A stretch of 14,110 nt of DNA from VFJL01 sp043752345 (GTDB lineage: Bacteria > Pseudomonadota > Gammaproteobacteria > Burkholderiales > Nitrosomonadaceae), in the NCBI GenBank assembly GCA_043752345.1, contig JAYUYT010000057.1, positions 1 to 14,110 on the forward strand. The letters run 5' to 3'. Positions 6,531-13,944 of this stretch are shown here, piece by piece (positions within the stretch are counted from its first letter, which is position 1; each line of letters begins with the position of its first letter). Under the pieces are notes generated by a model, which was not told where the DNA came from, searched no databases, and was given only the letters and a program-made list of their open reading frames with translations. The position numbers and the translations under genes are program-made.

Positions 6531-8375
6531 TCAACGCTTCTCGCTTGTTGGTTTCCACACCTGGCCGATGGGTACCTTTTCCAGTTTGCGGCGGCTGCCG
6601 TACATCACATTGACCATGCCGCGCGATACCATCAATGCGCTGAACATCGAAGTCAGAATACCCAGGCACAGCACCACGGCGAATCCCTTCACCGGGCCGC
6701 TGCCAAAGGAAAACAACGCTATACCGGCAATCAGGGTAGTGACGTTGGAATCCAGGATGGTGCCGAAAGCACGTTCATAGCCTGCGCTGATCGCCGCCTG
6801 CGGCGAGATACCATTGCGCAATTCATCGCGGATGCGCTCGTTGATCAGCACATTGGCATCGATTGCCATGCCGAGGGTAAGCGCAATTGCCGCCATGCCC
6901 GGAAGCGTCAGGGTGGCTTGCAGAATCGACAGCAGCCCGATCAGCAGCAGCAGGTTCACGCCCAGCGCCACCACCGAAATGAAACCAAACATCATGTAAT
7001 AAATGCTCATGAAAACGGCGACCGCCAGAAATCCGTACAGTGTTGAATTGAAGCCACGGGAGATGTTTTCGGCGCCGAGACTGGGTCCCACGGTGCGCTC
7101 CTCAATGATGTCCATGGGCGCAGCCAGCGCGCCGGCGCGTAACAGCAGCGCCACGTCGCGCGCTTCTTCGGTGGTCATGCGTCCGCTGATCTGCACCCGC
7201 CCGCCGCCAATTTCCTCGCGGATCACCGGTGCCGTGACGACTTCCACCTGATTTTTCTCGATCAGCAGAATCGCCATGCGCTTGCCGACATTGTCGCGCG
7301 TCAACTGCTTGAAAATGCGCGAGCCGTTGTTGTCGAGGTTGAGGTGCACTGCCGGCTGGTTGTTGCTGTCGAAACCGGCTTGGGCATCATTGATGCGGTC
7401 GCCCGTCAACACCACCTGCTTCTTCACCAGTATCGGACCGCCGCCGCGCTCGCTATGCAGCTCTGAGCCAAATGGAATCTGCCCACGCAACGCAGCTTCG
7501 ACGTCACGCTCCTCATCCACCATGCGCACTTCCAGCGTGGCGGTACGTCCCAGAATATCCTTGGCTTTGGCTGTATCCTGCACCCCGGGCAATTGCACCA
7601 CCACACGGTCGACGCCAGCCTGCTGGATGATAGGTTCGGCCACGCCCAGTTCGTTGACGCGATTACGCAACGTGGTGATGTTCTGTTGTACCGCAGAGCT
7701 CTGAATGCGCTTCTGTGCCTCTTCCTTGAGGGTGGCGGTGAGATGGAATTCGCCACTCACATCCTGCTCGCGCAAATTTAAATCACTGTAAGTCTTGTTG
7801 ATTTCGGCTTCCGCCTTGGCGCGCGATTCGGTGTCGCGGAATTTGACGATAATCTGTGAGCCTTCCCTGTCGAGTCCGGCGTACTGTATTTTCTGCTCGC
7901 GCAAGCTGCCACGGATATCAGCGCTATGACGGTCAAGCGCTTTGGAAAGCGCACCTTTCATGTCCACCTGCAACATGAAATGCACGCCACCGCGCAAATC
8001 GAGCCCCAGATACATCGGCAATCCGCCGAGGCTGGTCAGCCATTGTGGGGAATTGGGGAGCAGATTGAGTGCCACCACATAGTTGTTGCCCAATGCCAAC
8101 TGCAACGCATCCTTTGCCTTGAGCTGCGTATCGGTATCGGTGAAACGCGCCTTGATACTGCCTGCTTCCAGAAGCATCCCGCTGGCAGGAAGATTGGCTT
8201 TCTTCAAAGCGTCTTCCACCCGCTGCAGCAGAACAGCATCGACCTTGGCCGCAGAACGCAGCGGCGAAACCTGCACCGCAGGTGATTCACCAAAAAAATT
8301 GGGCAGCGTGTAGAGCAGTCCAAGCAGGACCGAAACCACGATGATCAGGTATTTCCAGAAGGGATAGCGATTCAT
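6531..8375 (-). CDS. secD: Protein translocase subunit SecD
   Basis: A 614-residue membrane protein that pairs with SecF to drive late steps of protein export. It shows the first transmembrane helix (about 8-25), LGLDLRGGVHF at 123-133 at the start of the large periplasmic P1 domain, and the C-terminal membrane domain with MAIDANVLINERIRDEL at 503-519, whose Asp contributes to proton movement. I start it at the ATG 8373-8375 (MNRYPFWKYL), the usual family start. The frame is open seven codons further to a TTG at 8396, but neither start has a clear Shine-Dalgarno sequence. It is co-oriented with yajC (69 bases) and secF (53 bases). Confidence 0.96.
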   Translation of the reverse strand: MNRYPFWKYLIIVVSVLLGLLYTLPNFFGESPAVQVSPLRSAAKVDAVLLQRVEDALKKANLPASGMLLEAGSIKARFTDTDTQLKAKDALQLALGNNYVVALNLLPNSPQWLTSLGGLPMYLGLDLRGGVHFMLQVDMKGALSKALDRHSADIRGSLREQKIQYAGLDREGSQIIVKFRDTESRAKAEAEINKTYSDLNLREQDVSGEFHLTATLKEEAQKRIQSSAVQQNITTLRNRVNELGVAEPIIQQAGVDRVVVQLPGVQDTAKAKDILGRTATLEVRMVDEERDVEAALRGQIPFGSELHSERGGGPILVKKQVVLTGDRINDAQAGFDSNNQPAVHLNLDNNGSRIFKQLTRDNVGKRMAILLIEKNQVEVVTAPVIREEIGGGRVQISGRMTTEEARDVALLLRAGALAAPMDIIEERTVGPSLGAENISRGFNSTLYGFLAVAVFMSIYYMMFGFISVVALGVNLLLLIGLLSILQATLTLPGMAAIALTLGMAIDANVLINERIRDELRNGISPQAAISAGYERAFGTILDSNVTTLIAGIALFSFGSGPVKGFAVVLCLGILTSMFSALMVSRGMVNVMYGSRRKLEKVPIGQVWKPTSEKR

Positions 8376-8444
8376 GTTTAGGATGAAAGCGAACAAAAAA
8401 AGATGGGTACAGAATTATTCCCGCCCCACCCTTTTTGGTATTGA

Positions 8445-8780
8445 TTATTCCTTCTCGACGGTCTTCAACGTGCCCTTGGGCAACAAGGTTTGAATGGATG
8501 ATTTGAGCACAGCAATTTGGGTATTCGCCGCAATTTCCAGCACGATGTAACCCCCACTGATCTTGACCACGCGTCCGAGTACGCCACCGCCAGACACCAC
8601 CTCGTCGCCTTTCTGCAGCGCTTCTATCATCAGCTTCTGCTCTTTTCCACGTTTCGATTGGGGACGAATCACCACGAAATAGAACAAGGCGAAGATTATG
8701 ATGATCATCGGCAGCGACATCAGAAAATCCCCACCGGGCGGGGGAGCCGCGGCTTGGGCGTAAGCTTCACTAATCAGCAT
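8445..8780 (-). CDS. yajC: Preprotein translocase subunit YajC
   Basis: A 111-residue single-span membrane protein that associates with SecDF. It has a short N-terminal tail (MLISEAYAQAAAPP), one hydrophobic helix at about 20-38 ending in the YFVVIRPQ.KR signature, then a small cytoplasmic domain with KGDEVVSGGGVLGRVVKI. The ATG at 8778-8780 is chosen because GGAG lies seven bases upstream and the length then matches the family; the frame extends eight codons further without a better site. Gene order tgt-yajC-secD-secF is the standard proteobacterial arrangement. Confidence 0.96.
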   Translation of the reverse strand: MLISEAYAQAAAPPPGGDFLMSLPMIIIIFALFYFVVIRPQSKRGKEQKLMIEALQKGDEVVSGGGVLGRVVKISGGYIVLEIAANTQIAVLKSSIQTLLPKGTLKTVEKE

Positions 8781-8835
8781 GGCATTTCTCCGAAGACTAT
8801 CCAAAAAAGATCAAAAGGGGCAAAGGCGGCACATT

Positions 8836-9945
8836 CTAGCATGATGCAGCACTGGCTTGAAATCCTTGCGTAAATTCCTCAAACCGGCCCGCTTCGATGG
8901 CGCTGCGGATATCGCCCATCAGTTCCTGATAGTAATGCAGATTGTGCAGGGTGTTGAGGCGCGCGCCGAGGATCTCGTTGATCCGCTGCAGATGGTGCAG
9001 ATAAGCGCGGCTGAAATGCCGGCAGGTATAACAGCCGCACTGCTCGTCCGGCGGCGCGGTATCCAGGCGATATTGGCTGTTGCGCAGCTTGATCACGCCG
9101 TTGCGCGTGAACAGCCAGCCGTTGCGGGCATTGCGCGTCGGCAGCACGCAGTCAAACATGTCCACCCCTTGCGCCACGGCATGGACGATATCCGCCGGGG
9201 TACCGACGCCCATCAGGTAGCGTGGCTTGTCGGCAGGCAGTTGTGGCGCAATGTGCTGGAGTATGCGCTGCATATCGTCCTTGGGCTCGCCCACCGACAG
9301 ACCGCCGATGGCATAACCGTCAAAACCGATAGCGCATAACCCTGCCAGCGAGCGCTCGCGCAACTCCTCGTGCATGCCGCCCTGAACAATGCCGAACAGT
9401 GCGTTGGGGTTGCCACCATCGGTTGCATGCGCGCATTTCGACCGCTCCGCCCAGCGCAGACTCAATTCCATCGAGGTGCACGCTGTCGGCTCGTCTGCCG
9501 GATAAGGCGTGCACTCGTCGAAGATCATGGCGATATCGGAATTGAGCACGCGCTGGATGCGCATGGATTCTTCCGGCGTGAGAAAGCACTTGTCGCCATT
9601 TACCGGCGACTGAAACTTGACGCCCTGCTCGCTGATTTTGCGCATGGCGCCCAGGCTGAATACCTGAAAACCGCCGGAATCCGTCAAGATCGGCCCATCC
9701 CAGCCCATGAAACGGTGCAGACCGCCGTGCGCCGCAATCACTTCCAGACCGGGGCGCAGCCACAAATGAAAAGTGTTGCCGAGCACGATATGCGCGTTGA
9801 CTTCGCGCAACTCCGCCGGCGACATGGTTTTCACCGCGCCGTAAGTACCCACCGGCATGAAAGCCGGGGTTTCCACCACGCCATGCGCCAGCGTCAAGGT
9901 ACCGCGGCGCGCGTGGCCGTCACTGCGATGCAATTGGAATTTCAT
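8836..9945 (-). CDS. tgt: tRNA-guanine transglycosylase
   Basis: A 369-residue enzyme that exchanges guanine 34 for preQ1 in tRNAs with GUN anticodons (Asp, Asn, His, Tyr), the committed step of queuosine formation in tRNA. Key residues are in place: D89 in LTDSGGFQVFS, D143 in FDECTPYP, the nucleophile D265 in MFDCVLPTRNARNG, and the zinc ligands C303, C305, C308 and H334. The length is normal. Its ATG (9943-9945) overlaps the queA stop by four bases (ATGA), so it is translationally coupled to queA, whose product acts in the same pathway. Confidence 0.98.
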   Translation of the reverse strand: MKFQLHRSDGHARRGTLTLAHGVVETPAFMPVGTYGAVKTMSPAELREVNAHIVLGNTFHLWLRPGLEVIAAHGGLHRFMGWDGPILTDSGGFQVFSLGAMRKISEQGVKFQSPVNGDKCFLTPEESMRIQRVLNSDIAMIFDECTPYPADEPTACTSMELSLRWAERSKCAHATDGGNPNALFGIVQGGMHEELRERSLAGLCAIGFDGYAIGGLSVGEPKDDMQRILQHIAPQLPADKPRYLMGVGTPADIVHAVAQGVDMFDCVLPTRNARNGWLFTRNGVIKLRNSQYRLDTAPPDEQCGCYTCRHFSRAYLHHLQRINEILGARLNTLHNLHYYQELMGDIRSAIEAGRFEEFTQGFQASAASC

Positions 9946-10976
9946 GGCTGCCTCTCGATCAGCATGGCGTCACCATAACTGAAAAAACGATAGCGCTGCT
10001 CGATCGCGTGCTGATAGGCGCGGCGGATATGCTCCAGCCCGGCAAACGCGGATACCAGCATCAGCAGGGTGGAACGCGGCAGATGAAAGTTGGTCAGCAA
10101 GCGTTCGACCACGCACAGGCGGTAGCCCGGCGTGATGAAAATATCAGTATCGCCATAGCCGGGCTGCAATTCGCCGCCGCCCGCTGCGGCTGCCGCCTCC
10201 AGCGCACGCAGGGTGGTCGTCCCGACTGCCAGCACGCGCCCACCGCCGGCTTTTGCGGCGCGGATGGCTGCTACCGTTTCTGCCGGCACATGAAAAATTT
10301 CCCGGTGCATCCTGTGATCGGCAATGTCTTCCACCCGCACCGGCTGGAATGTCCCCGCCCCCACATGCAGCGTCACCTGCGCAGTCACCACGCCCATTGC
10401 GCGCAACGCCGCCAGCATGGCTTCATCGAAATGCAGTCCCGCAGTCGGTGCCGCCACTGCCCCCGCCTGCCGCGCATAGACGGTCTGATAACGCGCCTCA
10501 TCGGCCTGCGTCGCCGGCCGCGCAATGTAGGGCGGCAGCGGCAGACTGCCGTAGCGTTCCAGCAGTTCGCTTACCGTGCTCGCATGTTCGAAGCGCAAAG
10601 TATAAAAATCGTGTTCGCGCGCCAGCACCGTCACCGTAAGCGCCTCGGCAAGAAAAAGTCGGGTGCCAGGTTGGGGCGCATGGCTGGCGCGGATCACTGC
10701 CAGCACACAATGCGCGTCCAGCACCCGCTCCACCATCACCTCCACCTTGCCGCCGCTATCCTTCACCCCGTGGAAGCGCGCCTTGATGACACGGGTATCG
10801 TTGAACACCATCACGTCGCCGGCATTGAGATAGCGCGGCAGATCGGCAAACAGCGCATCCCGCAACTCACCGCTGCCGCCGTGCAGATGCAACATACGGC
10901 TGCTGCTGCGCTGCTCGGGTGGAAACTGCGCGATCAACCCGGCGGGAAGATCGAAATCGAAATCCTGAACTTTCAT
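9942..10976 (-). CDS. queA: S-adenosylmethionine:tRNA ribosyltransferase-isomerase
   Basis: A 344-residue enzyme that transfers and rearranges the ribosyl group of S-adenosylmethionine onto preQ1-tRNA to give epoxyqueuosine. Signatures: VFNDTRVIKAR at 57-67, AAPTAGLHF at 175-183 and LHVGAGTFQPV at 203-213. The ATG at 10974-10976 (MKVQDFDFDLP) is the family start; there is no Shine-Dalgarno upstream. Instead TATAAT lies seven bases before the ATG, which suggests a leaderless message. A frame extension to 11012 exists but would run through that promoter. It heads the queA-tgt-yajC-secDF cluster. Confidence 0.97.
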   Translation of the reverse strand: MKVQDFDFDLPAGLIAQFPPEQRSSSRMLHLHGGSGELRDALFADLPRYLNAGDVMVFNDTRVIKARFHGVKDSGGKVEVMVERVLDAHCVLAVIRASHAPQPGTRLFLAEALTVTVLAREHDFYTLRFEHASTVSELLERYGSLPLPPYIARPATQADEARYQTVYARQAGAVAAPTAGLHFDEAMLAALRAMGVVTAQVTLHVGAGTFQPVRVEDIADHRMHREIFHVPAETVAAIRAAKAGGGRVLAVGTTTLRALEAAAAAGGGELQPGYGDTDIFITPGYRLCVVERLLTNFHLPRSTLLMLVSAFAGLEHIRRAYQHAIEQRYRFFSYGDAMLIERQP

Positions 10977-10982
10977 CGGCAC

Positions 10983-11011
10983 ATTATACCGATGCGCCGC
11001 GCATTCACCCA
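10983..11011 (-). promoter_or_regulatory. queA promoter with consensus TATAAT
   Basis: The minus strand carries a perfect -10 hexamer TATAAT (complement of 10983-10988). The -35 region at the expected distance (TGGGTG around 11006-11011) is poor. Transcription would begin about seven bases downstream, at or next to the A of the queA ATG (10976). Confidence 0.6.
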
Positions 11012-11017
11012 CGCCGG

Positions 11018-11046
11018 TTGCCGCGAGGGGTGATTTCAGTGATAAT
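11018..11046 (+). promoter_or_regulatory. Promoter of tRNA-Leu
   Basis: TTGCCG at 11018-11023 and GATAAT at 11041-11046 are separated by exactly 17 bases. Transcription would start near 11053, about 23 bases before the tRNA. The site is divergent from, and only 29 bases from, the queA -10 box. Confidence 0.65.
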
Positions 11047-11075
11047 TGCGCTCCCCGCTGACACGCGGGAAATTT

Positions 11076-11162
11076 GCCGGGATGGCGGAATTGGTAGACG
11101 CACGGGACTCAAAATCCCGCGACTGTGAGGTCATGGGGGTTCGATTCCCCCTCCCGGCACCA
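11076..11162 (+). tRNA. tRNA-Leu (anticodon CAA)
   Basis: An 87-base class II tRNA with encoded CCA. The acceptor strands GCCGGGA (11076-11082) and TCCCGGC (11152-11158) pair fully. The anticodon stem CGGGA/TCCCG frames the loop CTCAAAA with anticodon CAA at 11110-11112. The long variable arm lies before the T-arm GGGGG-TTCGATT-CCCCC. It decodes UUG. It is the only plus-strand gene in the window and is divergent from queA. Confidence 0.97.
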
Positions 11163-11512
11163 TCGAAATATTTCAACGAACTTTACTACGCTGCTATTTT
11201 TCTGTGGCGCATCTTAAAAGTCCCATTGGTTAGACAGGCCGAGAAGAGCAGGTCACAAGTCTGCCCCTTTTATTTCCTGGATTGCGTACCTGCCCGGATT
11301 TTTCATGTGAGAGTTCAGGAGAAGAGATGACCAGATAAGTTAGCGCAATTGTTTGGCATGCAGTGTCAGATTGCCAATTTCTGGAAACGACATGAAGCAG
11401 TTTGTCGCCATAGTCTCAAACCGACACATTGCAGTCGTTCAGGAAGTTTAAACGCTAAAATCAAAAAATCTGAGATCGCAAGCGCGTGGCCTTTCAGGGT
11501 GAAATGTTACGC
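11163..11512. other. Intergenic gap downstream of tRNA-Leu
   Basis: These 350 bases are more AT-rich than the core block on their left. I find no protein gene and no strong terminator for the tRNA; a short palindrome GAAATATTTC lies at 11164-11173, with T runs further on. A 15-base motif AGTCTCAAACCGACA at 11412-11426 recurs at 13838-13852. The 3' end of the tRNA is not repeated here. Confidence 0.5.
11412..11426 (+). repeat. 15-nt dispersed direct repeat, copy 1
   Basis: AGTCTCAAACCGACA here is identical to 13838-13852, 2.4 kb away, both in intergenic DNA. A degenerate relative (GGCTCAAACCAAC) lies near 13909-13921. The role is unknown. Confidence 0.6.
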
Positions 11513-11911
11513 TTACTTTTCAATAAGTTGTCTTCCAATGACCATCAAAAGAAATATATAGCCAACGAAAATTAAGACCGCCTTTGAATAGAAAAAGAAG
11601 TTGGTTGGATAATTTATCCAATCAGGAGCTTTAAATTCCGTACTGTTGTCGACGCCAGATCGCTCTTTATAGTTATGAAAACATGACCAAGCAATGGATG
11701 CATAGAAGTAATGTAAGAAACCAAAGCAGAGCGACAAGACAAAACAACCCAATGGATAGAGAAGCTCATTTGAGTATGTAATTCCGCCAGATTTATCTCC
11801 AACCCGGAATATCCAAATCACAGCGATGCCTGCAAGACTTAGTTGCCAAACCACATCACTGAGCTTCCCACTGAAAGTATCACAAGCAGCGCGTAAATCT
11901 CTTCGATTCAT
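11513..11911 (-). CDS. Small membrane protein coupled to HU, function unknown
   Basis: A 132-residue protein with about three hydrophobic helices (near 19-36, 52-75 and 108-128), a basic N-terminus, and a polar loop at 79-102. I recognise no family or catalytic motif. Its ATG (11909-11911) overlaps the stop of the HU gene upstream by four bases (ATGA), so it is probably translated by coupling with HU. The DNA is AT-rich compared with the Sec/queuosine block, which suggests accessory origin. It ends without a convincing terminator, although a T-rich stretch on the minus strand lies near 11463-11468. Confidence 0.7.
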   Translation of the reverse strand: MNRRDLRAACDTFSGKLSDVVWQLSLAGIAVIWIFRVGDKSGGITYSNELLYPLGCFVLSLCFGFLHYFYASIAWSCFHNYKERSGVDNSTEFKAPDWINYPTNFFFYSKAVLIFVGYIFLLMVIGRQLIEK

Positions 11912-12228
11912 GCCAATTCCCGATGAGGTCCCTTCGGGCCAGTGCTGTCTGTTCCCTCGGACATAGCGTCCTTTAGATTGACGCTAGCACTAAACTTTGG
12001 AACCTTGGCTGCTTTGATTTTGATAGCTGCGCCGGTGCGCGGGTTGCGGCCGGTGCGGGCTGCGCGTTTGCCAACTTTAAAAGTACCAAAACCAACCAAG
12101 GTAACTGAATCGCCTTTCTTTAGTTCCTTCTTGATGGCATCTAAAGTCGCATCCAGTACACGAGTAGCAGCTGCCTTGGAAATATCAGCAGACTTTGCAA
12201 TTGCATCAATCAGTTCTGATTTGTTCAT
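11908..12228 (-). CDS. HU-family DNA-binding protein with C-terminal extension
   Basis: A 106-residue histone-like protein. It follows the HU fold: MNKSELIDAIA at the start, helix 2 to about 38, the GFGTF strand at 46-50, and the DNA-binding arm GKRAARTGRNPRTG at 53-66 with the Pro (P63) that intercalates in DNA. Normal HU stops near residue 90, right after the LKDA segment (85-88); this one carries about 16 more residues, EGTDSTGPKGPHRELA. The ATG at 12226-12228 has a strong GGGAGG upstream. Its stop overlaps the start of the membrane-protein gene at 11911, so the extended tail and the overlap may have arisen together. It binds DNA without strong sequence preference and bends it. Confidence 0.93.
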   Translation of the reverse strand: MNKSELIDAIAKSADISKAAATRVLDATLDAIKKELKKGDSVTLVGFGTFKVGKRAARTGRNPRTGAAIKIKAAKVPKFSASVNLKDAMSEGTDSTGPKGPHRELA

Positions 12229-12432
12229 TTATCCTCCCATGAATCCCAAGTTCATTCTCGGCCCTTTTGCATCATCCGCCTTGCCAGTTAGATTTCAGTA
12301 TTTTTTGATTACGATTATCCTACTAAAACACGAATGTCCGATTTTGGCACATTTCAGACAGTCGGGTTTTATGGCAACGGACACTTAACGCTTGATGAGT
12401 AGTTAACCCCCGGCTTCTTTGTAAGTATTTTT

Positions 12433-12448
12433 ACTCAATGTATTGAGT
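12433..12448. promoter_or_regulatory. Perfect 7-2-7 inverted repeat, possible operator
   Basis: ACTCAAT and ATTGAGT are perfect inverted complements around GT. The site lies about 205 bases upstream of the HU start, in AT-rich DNA (preceded by GTAAGTATTTTTAC). The symmetry suits a dimeric regulator, but the regulated gene is not evident. Confidence 0.35.
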
Positions 12449-12593
12449 TTCACCTGGCTATTATTTCCGTATAAAAAAACTGCCAAGCTATTTCAGCACT
12501 GGCGGCACATAAGCGGATTATTATTTGGGTGTTGCTATGGTGTGTTGTTTATCCTGGGCTATACCGTTCTGTCTATTTCCTAAATCTCTGTCC

Positions 12594-12609
12594 TACACCC
12601 TAAGGGGTG
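12594..12609. promoter_or_regulatory. Imperfect 7-2-7 heptamer pair, possible NarL-type site
   Basis: TACACCC (12594-12600), TA, then AGGGGTG (complement CACCCCT) resemble the inverted heptamers used by NarL-type regulators (TACYYMT, 7-2-7). It begins thirteen bases beyond the stop of the SDR gene. It could equally be a weak hairpin (CACCC/GGGTG) near the end of that transcript. Confidence 0.25.
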
Positions 12610-12621
12610 GGTGATAGAGCT

Positions 12622-13659
12622 TCAAATCAGGCCATGCTGGATCATGCTCTCGGCCATACTGATCACGGCCTCTTCCTTTGAGCGCGGTTGCCAGCTCAAG
12701 ACTGTTTGGATGCGCTCGGTCGAGATGGCCTGCGGCTTATTCAAGTCAGGCACGACTAGCCGGACCGAGCTGTCAAATAACCCAACCAAGCGAAATAGAA
12801 AATCCGGAAGTACACGCGTGGGAATCCGATAGCCGCGCGCAGCGAAATGGTTTTCGAGGATCAGGGCTATTTCTCTGAGAGAGCAGATGGCGCCGACACA
12901 AAAAAAACGCTGGCCGGCCGCGGCGGAAATAGTCATAGCTTTCAGATGGGCTGCTGCTACATCCCGCACATCTACTATCGGGAACATAATCCGTCCCACC
13001 CCCGGAACTTCACGGCTCATCAGCTTGCGGATCACCTCGGAGGAGGCGCGAAACTTGCCATCCAGCAATGGCCCAAACACAAAACCCGGATTGATCACTG
13101 CTACTTCCAAGTGCACGGTATCTGCCTGAGTGATAAAGCTCCAAGCTGCACGCTCTGCTAAGGTCTTGCTTTTTTGATAGGCTGTGAGGTTTCCATCTAG
13201 ATTGGACCAATCATTTTCCGTAAAGATTTTGTTCTCCACGACATGTCCTCGTATCGCTGCATCGATGGATGAGGTGAGCACGATGCGTTTCACCCCCCCA
13301 GCGGCTGCGGCGCGTAACACGCGCATAGTTCCATCCCGAGCAGGCGCAATCAATTCATCTTCATGCTTGGGTGGTTGGAGCGGTACGGGAGAGGCCACGT
13401 GGAGCACATAATGACAGCCGCTTACTGCCCCGTCCCAGTCATCGTCGTTCAGCAAGTCAGCGCTAACTAGCTCTAACCGGTCATCCGCCTTTACGTGCTG
13501 TGCCAGCGTGCCGCGCAATTGTGCTGCACGTGACAATTCTCGTAACGTGCCGCGCACTTGATAGCCTTGCTGTAGTAACTGCACGACGCAGTGCATGGCA
13601 ATGAAGCCAGTCGCCCCGGTGACTAGCACACGGGTAGATGAAGAATCTACTGGCATCAT
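12622..13659 (-). CDS. Extended SDR, dihydroflavonol-4-reductase-like NAD(P)-dependent oxidoreductase
   Basis: A 345-residue member of the extended short-chain dehydrogenase family. The N-terminal Rossmann motif VTGATGFIA lies at 13-21, S130-S131 at the catalytic Ser position, and the catalytic pair Y161 and K165 in TAYQKSKTLAER. VINPGFVFGP at about 188-197 is typical of the dihydroflavonol reductase/cinnamoyl-CoA reductase branch, which reduces aldehydes or ketones with NADPH. The true substrate cannot be told. Two adjacent ATGs (13657-13659 and 13654-13656) could start it and neither has a clear Shine-Dalgarno. It stands alone, with 390 bases to HU on one side and 285 to the RTX-like gene on the other. 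Confidence 0.88.
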   Translation of the reverse strand: MMPVDSSSTRVLVTGATGFIAMHCVVQLLQQGYQVRGTLRELSRAAQLRGTLAQHVKADDRLELVSADLLNDDDWDGAVSGCHYVLHVASPVPLQPPKHEDELIAPARDGTMRVLRAAAAGGVKRIVLTSSIDAAIRGHVVENKIFTENDWSNLDGNLTAYQKSKTLAERAAWSFITQADTVHLEVAVINPGFVFGPLLDGKFRASSEVIRKLMSREVPGVGRIMFPIVDVRDVAAAHLKAMTISAAAGQRFFCVGAICSLREIALILENHFAARGYRIPTRVLPDFLFRLVGLFDSSVRLVVPDLNKPQAISTERIQTVLSWQPRSKEEAVISMAESMIQHGLI

Positions 13660-13761
13660 GACAACATATTCATTGGGTTAACGAGGTCTTTAGAAAAAGC
13701 ATTTCCAGCACCCTGCCATAATTGTGCGAGTGTACCAGTCTCTTTTGTGCACGGGGGTGTG

Positions 13762-13789
13762 CTGAAATTATTGCACTGAAATTATTTTC
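13762..13789 (+). repeat. Short tandem repeat CTGAAATTATT
   Basis: Two adjacent 14-base units (13762-13775 and 13776-13789) share CTGAAATTATT. They lie upstream of the SDR gene in noncoding DNA. Confidence 0.6.
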
Positions 13790-13837
13790 TTAATTTTCAC
13801 GGTTCGGCAGCAGTGAAGTGCGGTCTGATAAATGACC

Positions 13838-13852
13838 AGTCTCAAACCGACA
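13838..13852 (+). repeat. 15-nt dispersed direct repeat, copy 2
   Basis: Identical to AGTCTCAAACCGACA at 11412-11426. It lies between the SDR gene and the RTX-like gene, in a stretch with no coding capacity. Confidence 0.6.
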
Positions 13853-13944
13853 TGGCCTAGTCATTCTTTACACTTTTAAGGCTGGCAGTTGTGAATCGTC
13901 AGGGGTTCGGCTCAAACCAACCTATAAGAAGTAACCGACAATCC

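Larger units (their letters stand above)
12229..12621. other. Intergenic gap upstream of HU with palindromes
   Basis: About 390 bases with no protein gene. It must hold the HU promoter; a possible -10 (GATAAT, complement of 12314-12319) has only a poor -35. Two inverted repeats stand out: ACTCAAT-GT-ATTGAGT at 12433-12448 and TACACCC-TA-AGGGGTG at 12594-12609. There is no clear terminator for the SDR gene on the right. Confidence 0.5.

Noticed and set aside
9370..9978. 202-codon open frame on the plus strand opposite tgt
   Set aside because: It is antisense to conserved tgt coding sequence, with shadow-like composition and no motif.
10008..11033. 341-codon open frame on the plus strand opposite queA
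   Set aside because: It is a shadow of queA: rich in His, Arg, Gln and Cys with no recognisable domain, opposite a full-length conserved gene in GC-rich DNA.
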